From Cognatundibacterium rivi (GTDB lineage: Bacteria; Pseudomonadota; Gammaproteobacteria; Burkholderiales; Burkholderiaceae_D): 64,000 bases of DNA. Under the pieces are notes generated by a model, which was not told where the DNA came from, did no database searches, and worked only from the letters and a program-made list of their open reading frames with translations. Every line of letters starts with the position of its first letter. Within the stretch, counting starts at the first letter, position 1. The stretch spans positions 264,153-328,152 of the forward strand of contig NZ_JAGSPK010000006.1 in assembly GCF_018139565.1 (NCBI RefSeq), in the 5' to 3' direction. Below are positions 8,144 through 17,078 of the stretch, one piece after another. The position numbers and the translations under genes are program-made.

Positions 8144-8734
8144 TTATTCCGCCAGCGCTTTTTCTATATCAGCAACCAGCTTTTTATCGTCAGGCTTAGT
8201 CATGCTGCTGTAAGCGGCAACGACGTTGCCTTTACGATCGATCAGGTATTTGTAGAAATTCCATTTCGGTGTTGTCCCTGTCGCTTTGACCAACTGTGCA
8301 TGCAGAGGATTGATGTCTTTGCCGGTGACAGATGACTTGGCAAACATAGGAAACTTCACACCATAGGTGTTGTAGCAAAAATCGGCGATTTCCTTACTGT
8401 TGCCCGGCTCTTGCTTGCCGAAATCATTCGACGGAAAACCAAGTACCACCAAACCTTTGCTGCTGTACTTGGCATAGGCTTTTTCCAGCCCTTCATATTG
8501 ATTGGTGAAGCCGCAATAGCTGGCGGTATTGACGACCAATGCAACTTTGCCTTTGTACTGGCAAAGATCCTGCGGTGCATCGTCTTGCAGGCGATTGAAT
8601 TTGTGATTCAGGATGGCCGGGCAGGCTTCTGCCTCCTCAGCGAAAGCCGGACTGCTGATTGCAGCCAGGCTGCCAATCAAGGCCGAACAGACAACAGAAA
8701 AGACAGCAGAAAACACAACAGAACGTCGCAGCAT
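8144..8734 (-). CDS. Exported glutathione peroxidase
   Basis: This is a thioredoxin-fold peroxidase of the GPx family, which reduces peroxides with thiols. The start at 8734 is preferred over 8749 because AAGGAG lies seven bases upstream and the frame then begins with a clean signal peptide (LRRSVVFSAVFSVV, cleaved near AFA-EEA). The peroxidatic cysteine is Cys74 in NTASYCGFTNQY; FPSNDFGKQEPG and the WNFYKYLID block follow. At 196 residues it is longer than cytosolic forms mainly by the signal peptide. Most bacterial GPx of this kind use thioredoxin rather than glutathione. Periplasmic location is inferred from the signal peptide. Confidence 0.92.
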   Translation of the reverse strand: MLRRSVVFSAVFSVVCSALIGSLAAISSPAFAEEAEACPAILNHKFNRLQDDAPQDLCQYKGKVALVVNTASYCGFTNQYEGLEKAYAKYSSKGLVVLGFPSNDFGKQEPGNSKEIADFCYNTYGVKFPMFAKSSVTGKDINPLHAQLVKATGTTPKWNFYKYLIDRKGNVVAAYSSMTKPDDKKLVADIEKALAE

Positions 8735-8825
8735 GGAGGTCTCCTTCATGAAAGAAGCACATAGTAGCGCAGCCGGTAAAAAGCTGCTGATCAGGCTCTT
8801 TATATGAAAAATGAATATAGATCGT

Positions 8826-8839
8826 AAAAATACTTCGTT
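8826..8839 (+). promoter_or_regulatory. Sulfur-locus motif upstream of sbp (variant copy)
   Basis: The bases AAAAATACTTCGTT lie 63 bases before the sbp ATG. Apart from three extra bases they match the AAAAATTCGTT found upstream of ssuA (10566) and cysT (16140). The site may be a CysB-type operator, but this is an inference from recurrence alone. Confidence 0.35.
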
Positions 8840-8902
8840 TTAAAATATAAAGTCGCGAATTATTCTGAGATCCTCATTCAACACTGAATTCAAGGATTCC
8901 AG

Positions 8903-9925
8903 ATGAAAGCAAAAAAATTCCTGCTCCTCGCCAGCTTCGCCAGTTTCGCATTTGCCGGTGCGATTCACGGCGCAGCCCACGCTGCAGACATCACGCTGCT
9001 CAATGTTTCCTATGATCCTACGCGTGAACTGTATCAGGACGTGAATCAGGCATTTGCAAAACAATGGCAGGCAAAAACGGGCGATAAAGTCACCATCAAA
9101 CAATCGCATGGCGGCTCAGGCAAACAGGCGCGTTCGGTGATCGACGGTTTGGATGCGGACGTGGTCACGCTCGCATTGGCCTATGACATCGATGCGATTG
9201 CGAACGCCGGTTTGCTGTCGAAAACCTGGCAAAAACGCCTGACGCACAATGCTTCGCCTTATACATCCACGATCGTTTTTCTGGTGCGTAAAGGCAATCC
9301 TAAAGGGATTAAAGACTGGGCCGATCTGATCAAACCCGGCGTGTCCGTGATTACTGCGAATCCGAAAACTTCCGGCGGCGCGCGCTGGTCGTATCTGGCG
9401 GCGTATGGTTATGCATTGAAATTACCGGGCGGTAGCGATGCATCGGCAAAAGACTATGTGCAAAAACTGTTTAAAAATGTGCCGGTACTCGATTCCGGTG
9501 CGCGTGGCTCAACCGTGACATTCACTGAGCGCGGTATCGGCGACGTGCTGTTGTCGTGGGAAAACGAAGCTTATCTGGGACTCAAAGAATTCGGTGCGGA
9601 TAAATTTGAAATCATCACACCATCCGTCAGCATTCTGGCGGAGCCGCCATTGTCCGTGGTCGATAAAGTGGTCGATAAACGTGGCACACGCAAAGTGGCT
9701 GAGGCGTATCTGAATTACCTCTACACCGACGAGGCACAGGACATTATCGGCAAAAATTTCTATCGTCCGGTCAGTGAAAAAGCGGCGAAAAAATATGCCG
9801 GGCAATTCTCGAAAATCAAGCTGTTCAATATTGATGAGGCTTTCGGTGGCTGGACAGTCGCGCAGAAAACCCACTTTGCCGATGGCGGTGTTTTTGATCA
9901 GATTTATCAGCCGAATAAAAAATAA
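8903..9925 (+). CDS. sbp: Sulfate ABC transporter, periplasmic sulfate-binding protein
   Basis: The 340-residue product captures sulfate (or thiosulfate) in the periplasm for the CysTWA transporter. The N-terminus is a signal peptide ending in AHA before [17 protein letters not shown], the classic start of mature Sbp. Later blocks [25 protein letters not shown] and SWENEAYL are diagnostic of Sbp/CysP. It opens the sulfur acquisition locus, about 7 kb before cysT, and is followed after 31 bases by ssuE. A variant copy of the locus motif sits 64 bases upstream of its start. Sbp and CysP are hard to separate by motif; Sbp is the likelier choice. Confidence 0.93.
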   Translation: MKAKKFLLLASFASFAFAGAIHGAAHAADITLLNVSYDPTRELYQDVNQAFAKQWQAKTGDKVTIKQSHGGSGKQARSVIDGLDADVVTLALAYDIDAIANAGLLSKTWQKRLTHNASPYTSTIVFLVRKGNPKGIKDWADLIKPGVSVITANPKTSGGARWSYLAAYGYALKLPGGSDASAKDYVQKLFKNVPVLDSGARGSTVTFTERGIGDVLLSWENEAYLGLKEFGADKFEIITPSVSILAEPPLSVVDKVVDKRGTRKVAEAYLNYLYTDEAQDIIGKNFYRPVSEKAAKKYAGQFSKIKLFNIDEAFGGWTVAQKTHFADGGVFDQIYQPNKK

Positions 9926-9956
9926 TGATGCTCAACAGCGCATTGAAGGAATCACA

Positions 9957-10541
9957 ATGACTATTCTTTTGCTTTCCGGTAGCCCGTCTTCACCGTCGCG
10001 CTCCACTCGTCTGCTGCAGCATGCCGGTGAGAAACTCAATGCGCTCGGGCAGCGTACCGTCAGCCTGCATGTCCGCGATCTGCCGGCAGAAGCGCTGATG
10101 AATGCGGATTTTTCCGATACCGAACTGAATGTCGCCAGATTACTGGTCGAGCGCGCCGACGCTCTGGTGATTGCCACGCCGATTTACAAAGCAGCTTACA
10201 GCGGTTTGTTAAAAGCATTTTTAGACATACTGCCGCAAGACGGTCTGAACGGAAAAATCATTTTGCCTCTGGCGACGGCGGGCAGCCAGTCGCACATGCT
10301 GGCGCTCGATTACGCCTTGCGCCCGGTGCTGACGTCGCTGTCGGCACGTCATGTACTGCCAGGCGTTTATGCAACCGATGCCCAGGTTCAGTGGCACGAA
10401 CAGCAAGGCTTACAGTTGGATGCAGCAATAGCGCAGCGAGTTGCTGACGGCGTGCAATTACTGGCCGAGAGCCTCTCTTCTTTACGACATATACATGCAT
10501 CGAAACCAGCCGTTGCTGAACTGATGTGTTGTCGCGCCTGA
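9957..10541 (+). CDS. ssuE: NADPH-dependent FMN reductase
   Basis: SsuE supplies reduced FMN to the sulfonate monooxygenase SsuD. The ATG at 9957 is chosen because GAAGGA lies just upstream and the protein begins TILLLSGSPSSPSRSTRLL, the phosphate-binding loop of the flavodoxin-like FMN reductases. Later blocks are DALVIATPIYKAAYSGLLKAFLD and PLATAGSQSHMLALDYALRP, both strongly SsuE-like. The protein has 194 residues, close to the family norm. It is separated from ssuA by about 160 bases carrying a possible second promoter. Confidence 0.93.
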   Translation: MTILLLSGSPSSPSRSTRLLQHAGEKLNALGQRTVSLHVRDLPAEALMNADFSDTELNVARLLVERADALVIATPIYKAAYSGLLKAFLDILPQDGLNGKIILPLATAGSQSHMLALDYALRPVLTSLSARHVLPGVYATDAQVQWHEQQGLQLDAAIAQRVADGVQLLAESLSSLRHIHASKPAVAELMCCRA

Positions 10542-10565
10542 CCTGTTCCTGTTGTTGCTGGCCAT

Positions 10566-10586
10566 AAAAATTCGTTGATGAATTTT
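10566..10586 (+). promoter_or_regulatory. Candidate sulfur-regulon operator upstream of ssuA
   Basis: AAAAATTCGTT at 10566-10576 recurs exactly at 16140-16150 before cysT. Here it is part of an inverted repeat, AAAATTC (10567-10573) and GAATTTT (10580-10586) separated by six bases. The position between ssuE and ssuA suggests an internal promoter controlled by CysB or a related regulator; no binding data support this. Confidence 0.4.
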
Positions 10587-10702
10587 GAGCCAACGCTGTA
10601 GCAGATTTGTAAACCCTGACATTAAGCAACAATCCCGTAAGCGTTACCGCAATGCCTGATTTCCGGCAGGGGTAAGTCTTGCCTATCAATCGAGGAAATG
10701 AA

Positions 10703-11758
10703 ATGAGTGAACATCAGAATAGTAATGCACATCAGCGCTATACACGTTACGTTGAGCAGGTGAAAAAAACCAATGCGCTGCGCCGTCGTGTGTTGACAGG
10801 CGTGCTGACATTGGCGGCACTCGTTGCCGCTGGTGGTCAGAACATCGCGCATGCACAGAACAGTGCAGCGAAAGGTGTGCTGCGTATTGGTTATCAGAAA
10901 TACGGCACGCTGACTGTGCTGAAAGGTAATGCCAGTCTTGAAAAACGCCTTGCACCACTCGGCGTGGAAGTGAAATGGATAGAGTTTCCGGCGGGGCCGC
11001 AATTGCTGGAAGGCCTGAATGTCGGCAGTGTTGATTTCGGTACTACTGGCGAAGCTCCACCGATTTTCGCACAGGCGGCCGGTGCCGATTTGCTGTATGT
11101 CGGCAATGAACCTGCGGCGCCTGCGGGTGAAGCAATCGTCGTACCGAAAGGCTCTGCACTGAAATCGGTAGCTGACCTGAAGGGCAAGAAAATTGTGCTC
11201 AACAAAGGTTCTAATGTGCATTACCTGCTGGTGAAATTACTGGAAAAAGCCGGGCTTGCCTACAAAGATGTGGACGTCGTGTTTCTTGCTCCTGCCGATG
11301 CACGTGCTGCATTTGAGCGCGGCAGTGTCGATGCCTGGGCGATCTGGGATCCGTTTCTGGCTGCCGCTGAAAAACAGCTCGGCGCACGCGTGCTGGCCGA
11401 CGGCAAAGGCGCTGTCAGCAATCACCAGTTCTATCTCGCTTCGCGTTCGTATGCACAAAAACATCCCGCCATCATCAGTCTGATTCTGGAAGAAATCGGC
11501 AAGACCGGCGACTGGAGCGCGAAAAATATTAAAGCCACTGCTGCAATTCTTTCCGTGCAGATCGGGCTGGAACCATCGATTGTCGAATTGTCCGTTGGCC
11601 GTTTTTCTTATGGCGTGAAACCTTTATCGGAAGCCGTGATTCAGGAACAGCAAAGCATTGCAGACAGCTTTGCCGATCTGAAGCTGATTCCTAAACGCAT
11701 CAGCGTGCGCGATGCGGTCTGGTTGCCATCTGGCGCTAAAGCATCTGTCCTGAAATAA
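10703..11758 (+). CDS. ssuA: Aliphatic sulfonate ABC transporter, substrate-binding protein
   Basis: SsuA binds alkanesulfonates in the periplasm. The ATG at 10703 has a GAGGA box six bases upstream; a TTG at 10679 is less likely. The N-terminus is unusually long before its hydrophobic signal core (about 30 polar residues before [15 protein letters not shown]), with cleavage near AHAQNSA. The mature protein begins [17 protein letters not shown], as in SsuA, and has [24 protein letters not shown] and [14 protein letters not shown]. The length is about 351 residues. It precedes ssuD by 13 bases. Confidence 0.93.
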   Translation: MSEHQNSNAHQRYTRYVEQVKKTNALRRRVLTGVLTLAALVAAGGQNIAHAQNSAAKGVLRIGYQKYGTLTVLKGNASLEKRLAPLGVEVKWIEFPAGPQLLEGLNVGSVDFGTTGEAPPIFAQAAGADLLYVGNEPAAPAGEAIVVPKGSALKSVADLKGKKIVLNKGSNVHYLLVKLLEKAGLAYKDVDVVFLAPADARAAFERGSVDAWAIWDPFLAAAEKQLGARVLADGKGAVSNHQFYLASRSYAQKHPAIISLILEEIGKTGDWSAKNIKATAAILSVQIGLEPSIVELSVGRFSYGVKPLSEAVIQEQQSIADSFADLKLIPKRISVRDAVWLPSGAKASVLK

Positions 11759-11771
11759 AGAAAGAAATGCG

Positions 11772-12923
11772 ATGAGCTTGAATATATTCTGGTTTATACC
11801 TACTCACGGCGATACGCGTTATCTCGGCACCAGCCACGGTGCGCGCGACATCAATTACGACTATCTGCGGCAAATCGCGGTGGCGGCGGACACGCAGGGT
11901 TACGACGGTGTGCTGCTGCCGACTGGGCGCTCTTGCGAAGATGCCTGGGTCGTTGCATCCAGCCTGATCAGTGCGACGAAAAAGCTGAAATTTCTGGTCG
12001 CAGTCCGTCCCGGACTCAGCAGCCCCGGGTTAGCGGTTCGCATGGCATCGACCTTTGATCGTTTATCGAACGGGCGCTTACTGGTGAATATCGTTACCGG
12101 TGGTGATCAGGGCGAACTTGAAGCCGATGGTGTGTTTGCTGATCATGAAAAACGCTATGAAATCACTGAAGAATTTCTGCGTATCTGGCGCGCATCGCTG
12201 GGCGGTGAAGGTGGTGATGCCGGTTTTGATTTCAGCGGTAAACATCTGACCGTGAAAGGTGCGAAGACCTTATATCCACCGGTGCAAAAGCCGCATCCGC
12301 CTTTGTATTTCGGCGGCTCATCGGCACCCGCGCACGAGCTCGCAGCGGAACAGGTTGACGTCTATCTGACCTGGGGCGAACCGCCTGCGGCCGTCGCTGA
12401 AAAAATCGCTGATATGCGCGCACGCGCCGCCAGGCATGGCCGCACTTTGCGCTTTGGTATCCGCCTGCATGTGATCGTGCGTGAAACCAATGAAGAAGCC
12501 TGGGCGGCAGCGAATGATCTGATCCGTTATGTTGATGATGAGGTGATTGCGCGGGCGCAGAAAGCGTTTGCGAAGATGGATTCGGTCGGTCAGCAAAGGA
12601 TGACGGCGCTGCACGGCGGCAAGCGCGACAAACTCGAAGTCTCACCGAATTTGTGGGCGGGTGTCGGGCTGGTGCGCGGCGGTGCCGGAACGGCGCTGGT
12701 CGGTGATCCGGAAACCGTGGCGGCACGGATTAAAGAATATGCGGCGCTCGGTATCGAGACCTTTATTTTTTCCGGCTATCCGCATCTGGAAGAATCGTAT
12801 CGCTTTGCCGAACTGGTCTTTCCGCTGATAGGAAAATCGGTGCCGCGTGTCACGAGTTCGCTCACCGGACCGTTTGGCGAAGTGATCGCCAATTCGATTG
12901 CGCCACAGGTTTCGCAAAGCTAG
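11772..12923 (+). CDS. ssuD: FMNH2-dependent alkanesulfonate monooxygenase
   Basis: SsuD uses FMNH2 and oxygen to cleave alkanesulfonates to aldehyde and sulfite, which then enters cysteine synthesis. The 383-residue length matches the E. coli enzyme (381). The start [16 protein letters not shown], the [14 protein letters not shown] block with its active-site cysteine, [16 protein letters not shown], and [21 protein letters not shown] all match the family. It lies in the order ssuA-ssuD-ssuC-ssuB, with ten or so bases between genes. Reduced flavin is expected from SsuE encoded three genes earlier. Confidence 0.96.
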   Translation: MSLNIFWFIPTHGDTRYLGTSHGARDINYDYLRQIAVAADTQGYDGVLLPTGRSCEDAWVVASSLISATKKLKFLVAVRPGLSSPGLAVRMASTFDRLSNGRLLVNIVTGGDQGELEADGVFADHEKRYEITEEFLRIWRASLGGEGGDAGFDFSGKHLTVKGAKTLYPPVQKPHPPLYFGGSSAPAHELAAEQVDVYLTWGEPPAAVAEKIADMRARAARHGRTLRFGIRLHVIVRETNEEAWAAANDLIRYVDDEVIARAQKAFAKMDSVGQQRMTALHGGKRDKLEVSPNLWAGVGLVRGGAGTALVGDPETVAARIKEYAALGIETFIFSGYPHLEESYRFAELVFPLIGKSVPRVTSSLTGPFGEVIANSIAPQVSQS

Positions 12924-12932
12924 GAGCACAGC

Positions 12933-13829
12933 ATGGCGTCGCCGCTTATAACTGAGATCAATGAGTTCAATGAATTCGCCGGGCTTGCAGACGACTTGTC
13001 GCAGACCTTCCGACGCCGCGAATCGGCGCGCCCCGCCACGCCGTGGCGTCAGCATGTCGTGCGTTTGTTGCAGGCATTCGCACCTTGGGCGGTGCCGCTG
13101 TTATTGCTGGTGATCTGGCAGGTATCGGCGCAACAGGGCTGGTTATCGAGCCGCATTCTGCCGGAGCCGCTGGCAGTCGCGAAAGCGTTCTGGAATCTGA
13201 GCATTTCCGGTGAGATTTTTATTCACGCGAAAACCAGTTTGTGGCGCGCAGTGTCGGGCTTTGTGATTGGCGGCGGCCTCGGCTTATTGCTCGGTCTGCT
13301 GACCGGCACCTTCCGCAGCGCGGAAACCCTGCTCGATACCAGTCTGCAGATGATACGTAATATCCCGGCGCTGGCGCTGATACCGCTGGTGATTTTATGG
13401 TTTGGGATTGATGAAACCGCGAAGCTGTTTCTGGTGTCAGTCGGCGTGTTTTTCCCGGTGTACCTGAATACGTTTCACGGCATACGTTCGGTGGATCAGG
13501 GTTTGATAGAAATGGCGCGCAGCTATGGTTTATCGGGCTGGGCTTTATACCGTGATGTGATTTTGCCGGGCGCTTTGCCATCGATACTGGTCGGCGTGCG
13601 TTTTGCGTTGGGGCTGGTGTGGGTTTTGCTGATCGTCGCTGAAACCATTTCGGCGCAGGCAGGCATCGGTTACATGACCATGAATGCGCGTGAATTTTTG
13701 CAGACTGATGTCGTGCTGGTGGGGATTTTGTTGTACGCCCTGCTGGGAAAAATCGCCGACGTCTTGTCGCGCGCACTTGAACATTACTGGCTGCGCTGGC
13801 ATCCGGGTTACCAGAGAAAGCCTGCATGA
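12933..13829 (+). CDS. ssuC: Aliphatic sulfonate ABC transporter, permease
   Basis: This is an inner-membrane permease of the BPD transport family with about six hydrophobic segments; the EAA-loop region reads [30 protein letters not shown] near residue 190. The 298-residue protein has a polar N-terminal extension of about 45 residues before the first membrane segment ([15 protein letters not shown]), longer than in E. coli SsuC. The end overlaps the start of ssuB by four bases, indicating coupled translation. Substrate is assigned by its place between ssuD and ssuB. Confidence 0.93.
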   Translation: MASPLITEINEFNEFAGLADDLSQTFRRRESARPATPWRQHVVRLLQAFAPWAVPLLLLVIWQVSAQQGWLSSRILPEPLAVAKAFWNLSISGEIFIHAKTSLWRAVSGFVIGGGLGLLLGLLTGTFRSAETLLDTSLQMIRNIPALALIPLVILWFGIDETAKLFLVSVGVFFPVYLNTFHGIRSVDQGLIEMARSYGLSGWALYRDVILPGALPSILVGVRFALGLVWVLLIVAETISAQAGIGYMTMNAREFLQTDVVLVGILLYALLGKIADVLSRALEHYWLRWHPGYQRKPA

Positions 13830-14761
13830 TGCCGGACATTTTATATTCACCTTCACCAGCGGTGGCGCGTATCGCCGCGCTCAGGCAAGAGCTGGACGAT
13901 GGCATCAGTCATGCCGGCAGCGCGAATGACACATCAGAGTGGAATCCTGCACATTTGCCGCAGCGGACACCGCAAGCCGGTACGGCGATTCATGTCCGGC
14001 ATTTACAAAAATCCTATAACGGCCGCAGCGTTCTGAAGTCGCTGCAGCTCGATGTGCAAGCCGGAGAATTTGTGGCGGTGATCGGGCGCAGTGGCTGCGG
14101 GAAAAGCACCTTGCTGCGCTTGATTGCCGGGCTGGAAAAAGCCGACGGCGGCCGCCTGGATTTTGCGCAGGGCGGGCAAAACAATGCGCGTCCGGAAACC
14201 CGCGTGATGTTTCAGGATTCGCGCTTGCTGCCGTGGAAATCGGTACTCGATAACGTCGGGCTTGGTTTGCGCGGTCGTCGCAATGATGCGCTGGCGGCGC
14301 TGAACAAGGTCGCACTGGCTGAGCGCGCCGGTGACTGGCCATCGGTATTGTCCGGCGGGCAGCGGCAGCGAGTTGCGCTGGCCAGAGCGCTGGTGCATGA
14401 ACCGACCCTGTTATTGCTGGATGAGCCGCTGGGCGCACTCGATGCCTTAACGCGCATTGAGATGCAAAGCCTGATAGAGCAACTCTGGCAACAGCGCGGT
14501 TTCACTGCTTTGCTGGTCACGCATGATGTGCAGGAAGCGATTGCGCTGGCTGATCGTGTGATTCTGATTGAAGACGGTCAGATCACGCTGGATCAGAAAG
14601 TCGATCTGCCGCGACCGCGCGCGCGTGGCAACCCGCTCTTTGCCGCGCTGGAAGAACAGATACTGGCGCGGGTGTTACAGCGCCCCGCGCAACAGCCGGA
14701 TGCGGAGCTCGGCGATGTGTCGCTGATGCGCACGGTCAACCAGGTGACCTGGGCGATTTAG
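13826..14761 (+). CDS. ssuB: Aliphatic sulfonate ABC transporter, ATP-binding protein
   Basis: SsuB energises sulfonate uptake through SsuC. The nucleotide-binding domain has Walker [10 protein letters not shown] at residues 87-95, the Q-loop [11 protein letters not shown] typical of the SsuB/TauB group, signature [15 protein letters not shown] and Walker [13 protein letters not shown]. With 311 residues it is longer than E. coli SsuB (about 255) because of roughly 50 N-terminal residues before the domain; a downstream start cannot be excluded, but the ATGA overlap with ssuC favours the annotated one. A 168-base gap containing a repeat element separates it from the TOBE gene. Confidence 0.93.
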   Translation: MMPDILYSPSPAVARIAALRQELDDGISHAGSANDTSEWNPAHLPQRTPQAGTAIHVRHLQKSYNGRSVLKSLQLDVQAGEFVAVIGRSGCGKSTLLRLIAGLEKADGGRLDFAQGGQNNARPETRVMFQDSRLLPWKSVLDNVGLGLRGRRNDALAALNKVALAERAGDWPSVLSGGQRQRVALARALVHEPTLLLLDEPLGALDALTRIEMQSLIEQLWQQRGFTALLVTHDVQEAIALADRVILIEDGQITLDQKVDLPRPRARGNPLFAALEEQILARVLQRPAQQPDAELGDVSLMRTVNQVTWAI

Positions 14762-14798
14762 GTCTCAGCTCTGCTGGCAGCATCAAATCAGTATAAAA

Positions 14799-14880
14799 AT
14801 ACTCCGGGGGAGTATGTTTCAGAGCCCAATGAATTCACAGACATTAAGGGTTTTTTATTAAAAAAGAGGGGGAGTATCTG
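14799..14880. repeat. Dispersed intergenic element, copy A
   Basis: The left end is a hairpin, ATACTCC-GGG-GGAGTAT (14799-14815), and the right end is GGGGGAGTATCTG (14868-14880). From base 14806, 45 columns align without gaps to 32068-32112 with 34 identities by hand count, including a shared GACATTA block. The same 13-mer closes the other copy but inverted. It lies between ssuB and the TOBE gene. The nature of the element is unknown; REP-like or non-autonomous mobile sequences are possible. Confidence 0.65.
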
Positions 14881-14929
14881 TTTTTCGGGATATTTTCCGC
14901 ATCAAAATCCGCATCAAAAAGGAAGAAAA

Positions 14930-15145
14930 ATGACAATTCAGGCGATTAATGTACGTAACCAGTTCCGCGGCAAAATCAAAGCAATTATCGAAGGCGATGT
15001 TGTCTCTGAAGTCGATGTCGAAACCCCGGCGGGCATCGTGACTTCGGTGATCACGACGCGCTCTATCCGCGATCTGAATCTGGTCGTCGGCAGCGAGGTG
15101 GTGGCGTTGGTGAAAGCGACTGAAGTCTCGATCGCGAAACTGTAA
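14930..15145 (+). CDS. Stand-alone TOBE (Mop) oxyanion-binding protein
   Basis: The 71-residue protein is a single TOBE/Mop domain: INVRNQFRGKIKAIIEGDVVSEVDVE at the start, then TSVITTRSIRDLNLVVGSEV and VALVKATEVSIAKL at the end. Such small proteins assemble as hexamers that bind molybdate or tungstate, and the same domain is fused to the ATPases of molybdate and sulfate transporters. No modABC genes are nearby; it lies between ssuB and the EAL gene in the sulfur locus. Whether it binds molybdate or senses sulfate cannot be told from sequence. GGAAGAAAA before the ATG can serve as ribosome binding site. Confidence 0.9.
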   Translation: MTIQAINVRNQFRGKIKAIIEGDVVSEVDVETPAGIVTSVITTRSIRDLNLVVGSEVVALVKATEVSIAKL

Positions 15146-15194
15146 CTGACGGCGTCCGGCGTATCACACCGCGTGGCCGCTGAAAGGAGGAAAT

Positions 15195-16064
15195 ATGCAT
15201 CATCTGAATTTACACAATTATCTGAGCCGCCTGCGTCACTCCACGGCCAGCAGTCATTTGTGGCTGGACGAGCAGGGGCGTGCGCGCGGGCGCTATTTCA
15301 ACGCCAGCCTGACCAGTGCGTTTCAGGCGATACGTTCGGGTGAGGATCATCAGGTCGTTGCGTATGAAGCCTATGCCCGCAGCTATGATCCCGGCGATCA
15401 GGGGCTCAATATCTGGAAGCTGCTGGAATACGTCGCGAATGATGATGAATCGGTGGAGCTGGATCGTCTGTGCCGCTTGTTGCATACGCTGAATTTTTAT
15501 CGTCAGTCGCCAGAGCCGGGACTGGATTTGTATCTGAGCGTGCACAGCCGTTTGCTGGCTGCGGTGGAAGGCAATCACGGCATGGCTTTCCGGCGGATAC
15601 TTGATGCGCTGGAATTACCGCATGAACAGATTATTCTGCAATTGCCGCTGATCACACCAAGCCAGCGCTGGGTGCTGACGCATGTCGCTGAGAATTACCG
15701 CCGCAACGGTTTTCGCATCGGCGTGAATGCCAGCACATTGGAGCAAGCGGGTGATTTACTTGATCGCATACGCCCTGACGCGATCAAGCTCGATATCAGC
15801 GCCGCCAATCATGCGTCTGCGCAGATCAGCTTGCTGCAACGCGCCGATCAGGCGCAGTGCCACATCATTTTCCGGCGCATAGAAAACGAAGCGCGCTTTT
15901 TGTCGCTGCAACAGGCAAACGACACGGCAAGCCCGTATCTGGTGCAGGGATTTTTGTTTGACTTGCCGAGAGCAACGCTGGTCGGACCAGCGACGGAGTT
16001 GCCAAGCGCCGCATCGCATACAACCTCGACGATTGCGACGACTGCGGCTGAACTGCCGGCCTGA
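15195..16064 (+). CDS. Degenerate EAL-domain protein in sulfur locus
   Basis: The 289-residue protein aligns by eye to the EAL cyclic-di-GMP phosphodiesterase fold, but most catalytic positions have changed. The EAL signature is YEAYAR (residues 57-62, Glu58 kept), the Asn of the VNLS motif is His (SVH, 115-117), the conserved Glu segment reads LQLPL (148-152), and the DDFG loop is RIGVN (174-178). AIKLD (196-200) retains the Lys and Asp. It is therefore predicted to lack phosphodiesterase activity and may bind a partner or nucleotide. A strong AAAGGAGG site precedes the start. Its place between the TOBE gene and cysT suggests a regulatory role in sulfur uptake, which is inference. Confidence 0.82.
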   Translation: MHHLNLHNYLSRLRHSTASSHLWLDEQGRARGRYFNASLTSAFQAIRSGEDHQVVAYEAYARSYDPGDQGLNIWKLLEYVANDDESVELDRLCRLLHTLNFYRQSPEPGLDLYLSVHSRLLAAVEGNHGMAFRRILDALELPHEQIILQLPLITPSQRWVLTHVAENYRRNGFRIGVNASTLEQAGDLLDRIRPDAIKLDISAANHASAQISLLQRADQAQCHIIFRRIENEARFLSLQQANDTASPYLVQGFLFDLPRATLVGPATELPSAASHTTSTIATTAAELPA

Positions 16065-16139
16065 TCAGCACGCCTCAGCTTGCCGCATGATGGGTAGCGG
16101 CGGCCTGACTATATGTGTTTATCATCTAAGGACATAACA

Positions 16140-16150
16140 AAAAATTCGTT
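16140..16150 (+). promoter_or_regulatory. Candidate sulfur-regulon operator upstream of cysT
   Basis: AAAAATTCGTT is identical to the 11-mer at 10566-10576 before ssuA and lies 64 bases before the cysT ATG, nearly the same distance as the variant copy before sbp. The surrounding 150 bases are AT-rich, as expected for a promoter. Binding by CysB is suggested, not shown. Confidence 0.4.
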
Positions 16151-16214
16151 TTTCTTATATCAAAATCCTGCCAATATTTGCCATCTTTAGTTGAATCAGT
16201 AATAAAGGCTGACT

Positions 16215-17078
16215 ATGGCATCTGCTGCAATTGCAACAGGCGGTCAACCGACCAGTAAACGTGTGCTTCCCGGTTTTCATCTGTCGCTGGGATTTACCCT
16301 GTTTTACCTCGCGTTGATTGTCTTAATCCCACTTTCTGCGGTCTTTCTCAAAACCTTCACCATGACCTGGCCAGCGTTCTGGGAAACCGTAACGTCTGAT
16401 CGTGTCATGGCATCGTATCGTCTGACTTTCGGTGCGTCTTTTCTGGCGGCGCTGATCAACGTGCTGTTTGGCGGCATCGTGGCCTGGGTGCTGGTGCGCT
16501 ATCAATTTCCCGGTAAGCGGCTGATTGATGCGCTGGTCGATCTGCCGTTTGCCTTGCCGACCGCTGTCGCCGGTATCACGCTGGCGACCTTGTACGCGCC
16601 GAATGGCTGGATAGGCAAATTACTGACGCCGCTGGGCATCAAAGTCGCGTTCACGCCTTTAGGAATTTTGATCGCGCTGACATTTATCGGCTTGCCTTTT
16701 GTGGTGCGCACGGTGCAACCGGTGCTCGAAGAAGCCGAAAAAGAGCTCGAAGAAGCCGCGCTGAGTCTGGGTGCCAGCCATTGGCAAGTGTTCACACGGG
16801 TGATTTTCCCGACGATATTGCCTGCGATGCTGACGGGCTTTGCACTTGCGTTTGCGCGGGCGACTGGCGAATACGGCTCGGTGATTTTTATCGCCGGCAA
16901 TATGCCGATGATTTCAGAAATCACACCGCTGTTCATGATCACTAAATTGGAACAATACGATTACGCCGGTGCCACCGCCATTGCGGTTGTGATGTTGTTG
17001 CTGTCGTTTGTTTTGCTGCTGTCGATCAATGCTTTGCAGGCATGGACGCGCAGCCGGCAGGGAGGAAAAGAATCATGA
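16215..17078 (+). CDS. cysT: Sulfate/thiosulfate ABC transporter permease
   Basis: CysT (CysU) is one of two inner-membrane permeases of the sulfate importer. The 287-residue protein shows [20 protein letters not shown] as first membrane segment, [19 protein letters not shown], and the EAA loop [21 protein letters not shown]. These match CysT closely. A 150-base intergenic region precedes it, so it probably has its own promoter, and its stop overlaps the cysW ATG (ATGA). It acts with CysW, CysA and the binding protein Sbp encoded at 8903-9925. Confidence 0.95.
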   Translation: MASAAIATGGQPTSKRVLPGFHLSLGFTLFYLALIVLIPLSAVFLKTFTMTWPAFWETVTSDRVMASYRLTFGASFLAALINVLFGGIVAWVLVRYQFPGKRLIDALVDLPFALPTAVAGITLATLYAPNGWIGKLLTPLGIKVAFTPLGILIALTFIGLPFVVRTVQPVLEEAEKELEEAALSLGASHWQVFTRVIFPTILPAMLTGFALAFARATGEYGSVIFIAGNMPMISEITPLFMITKLEQYDYAGATAIAVVMLLLSFVLLLSINALQAWTRSRQGGKES

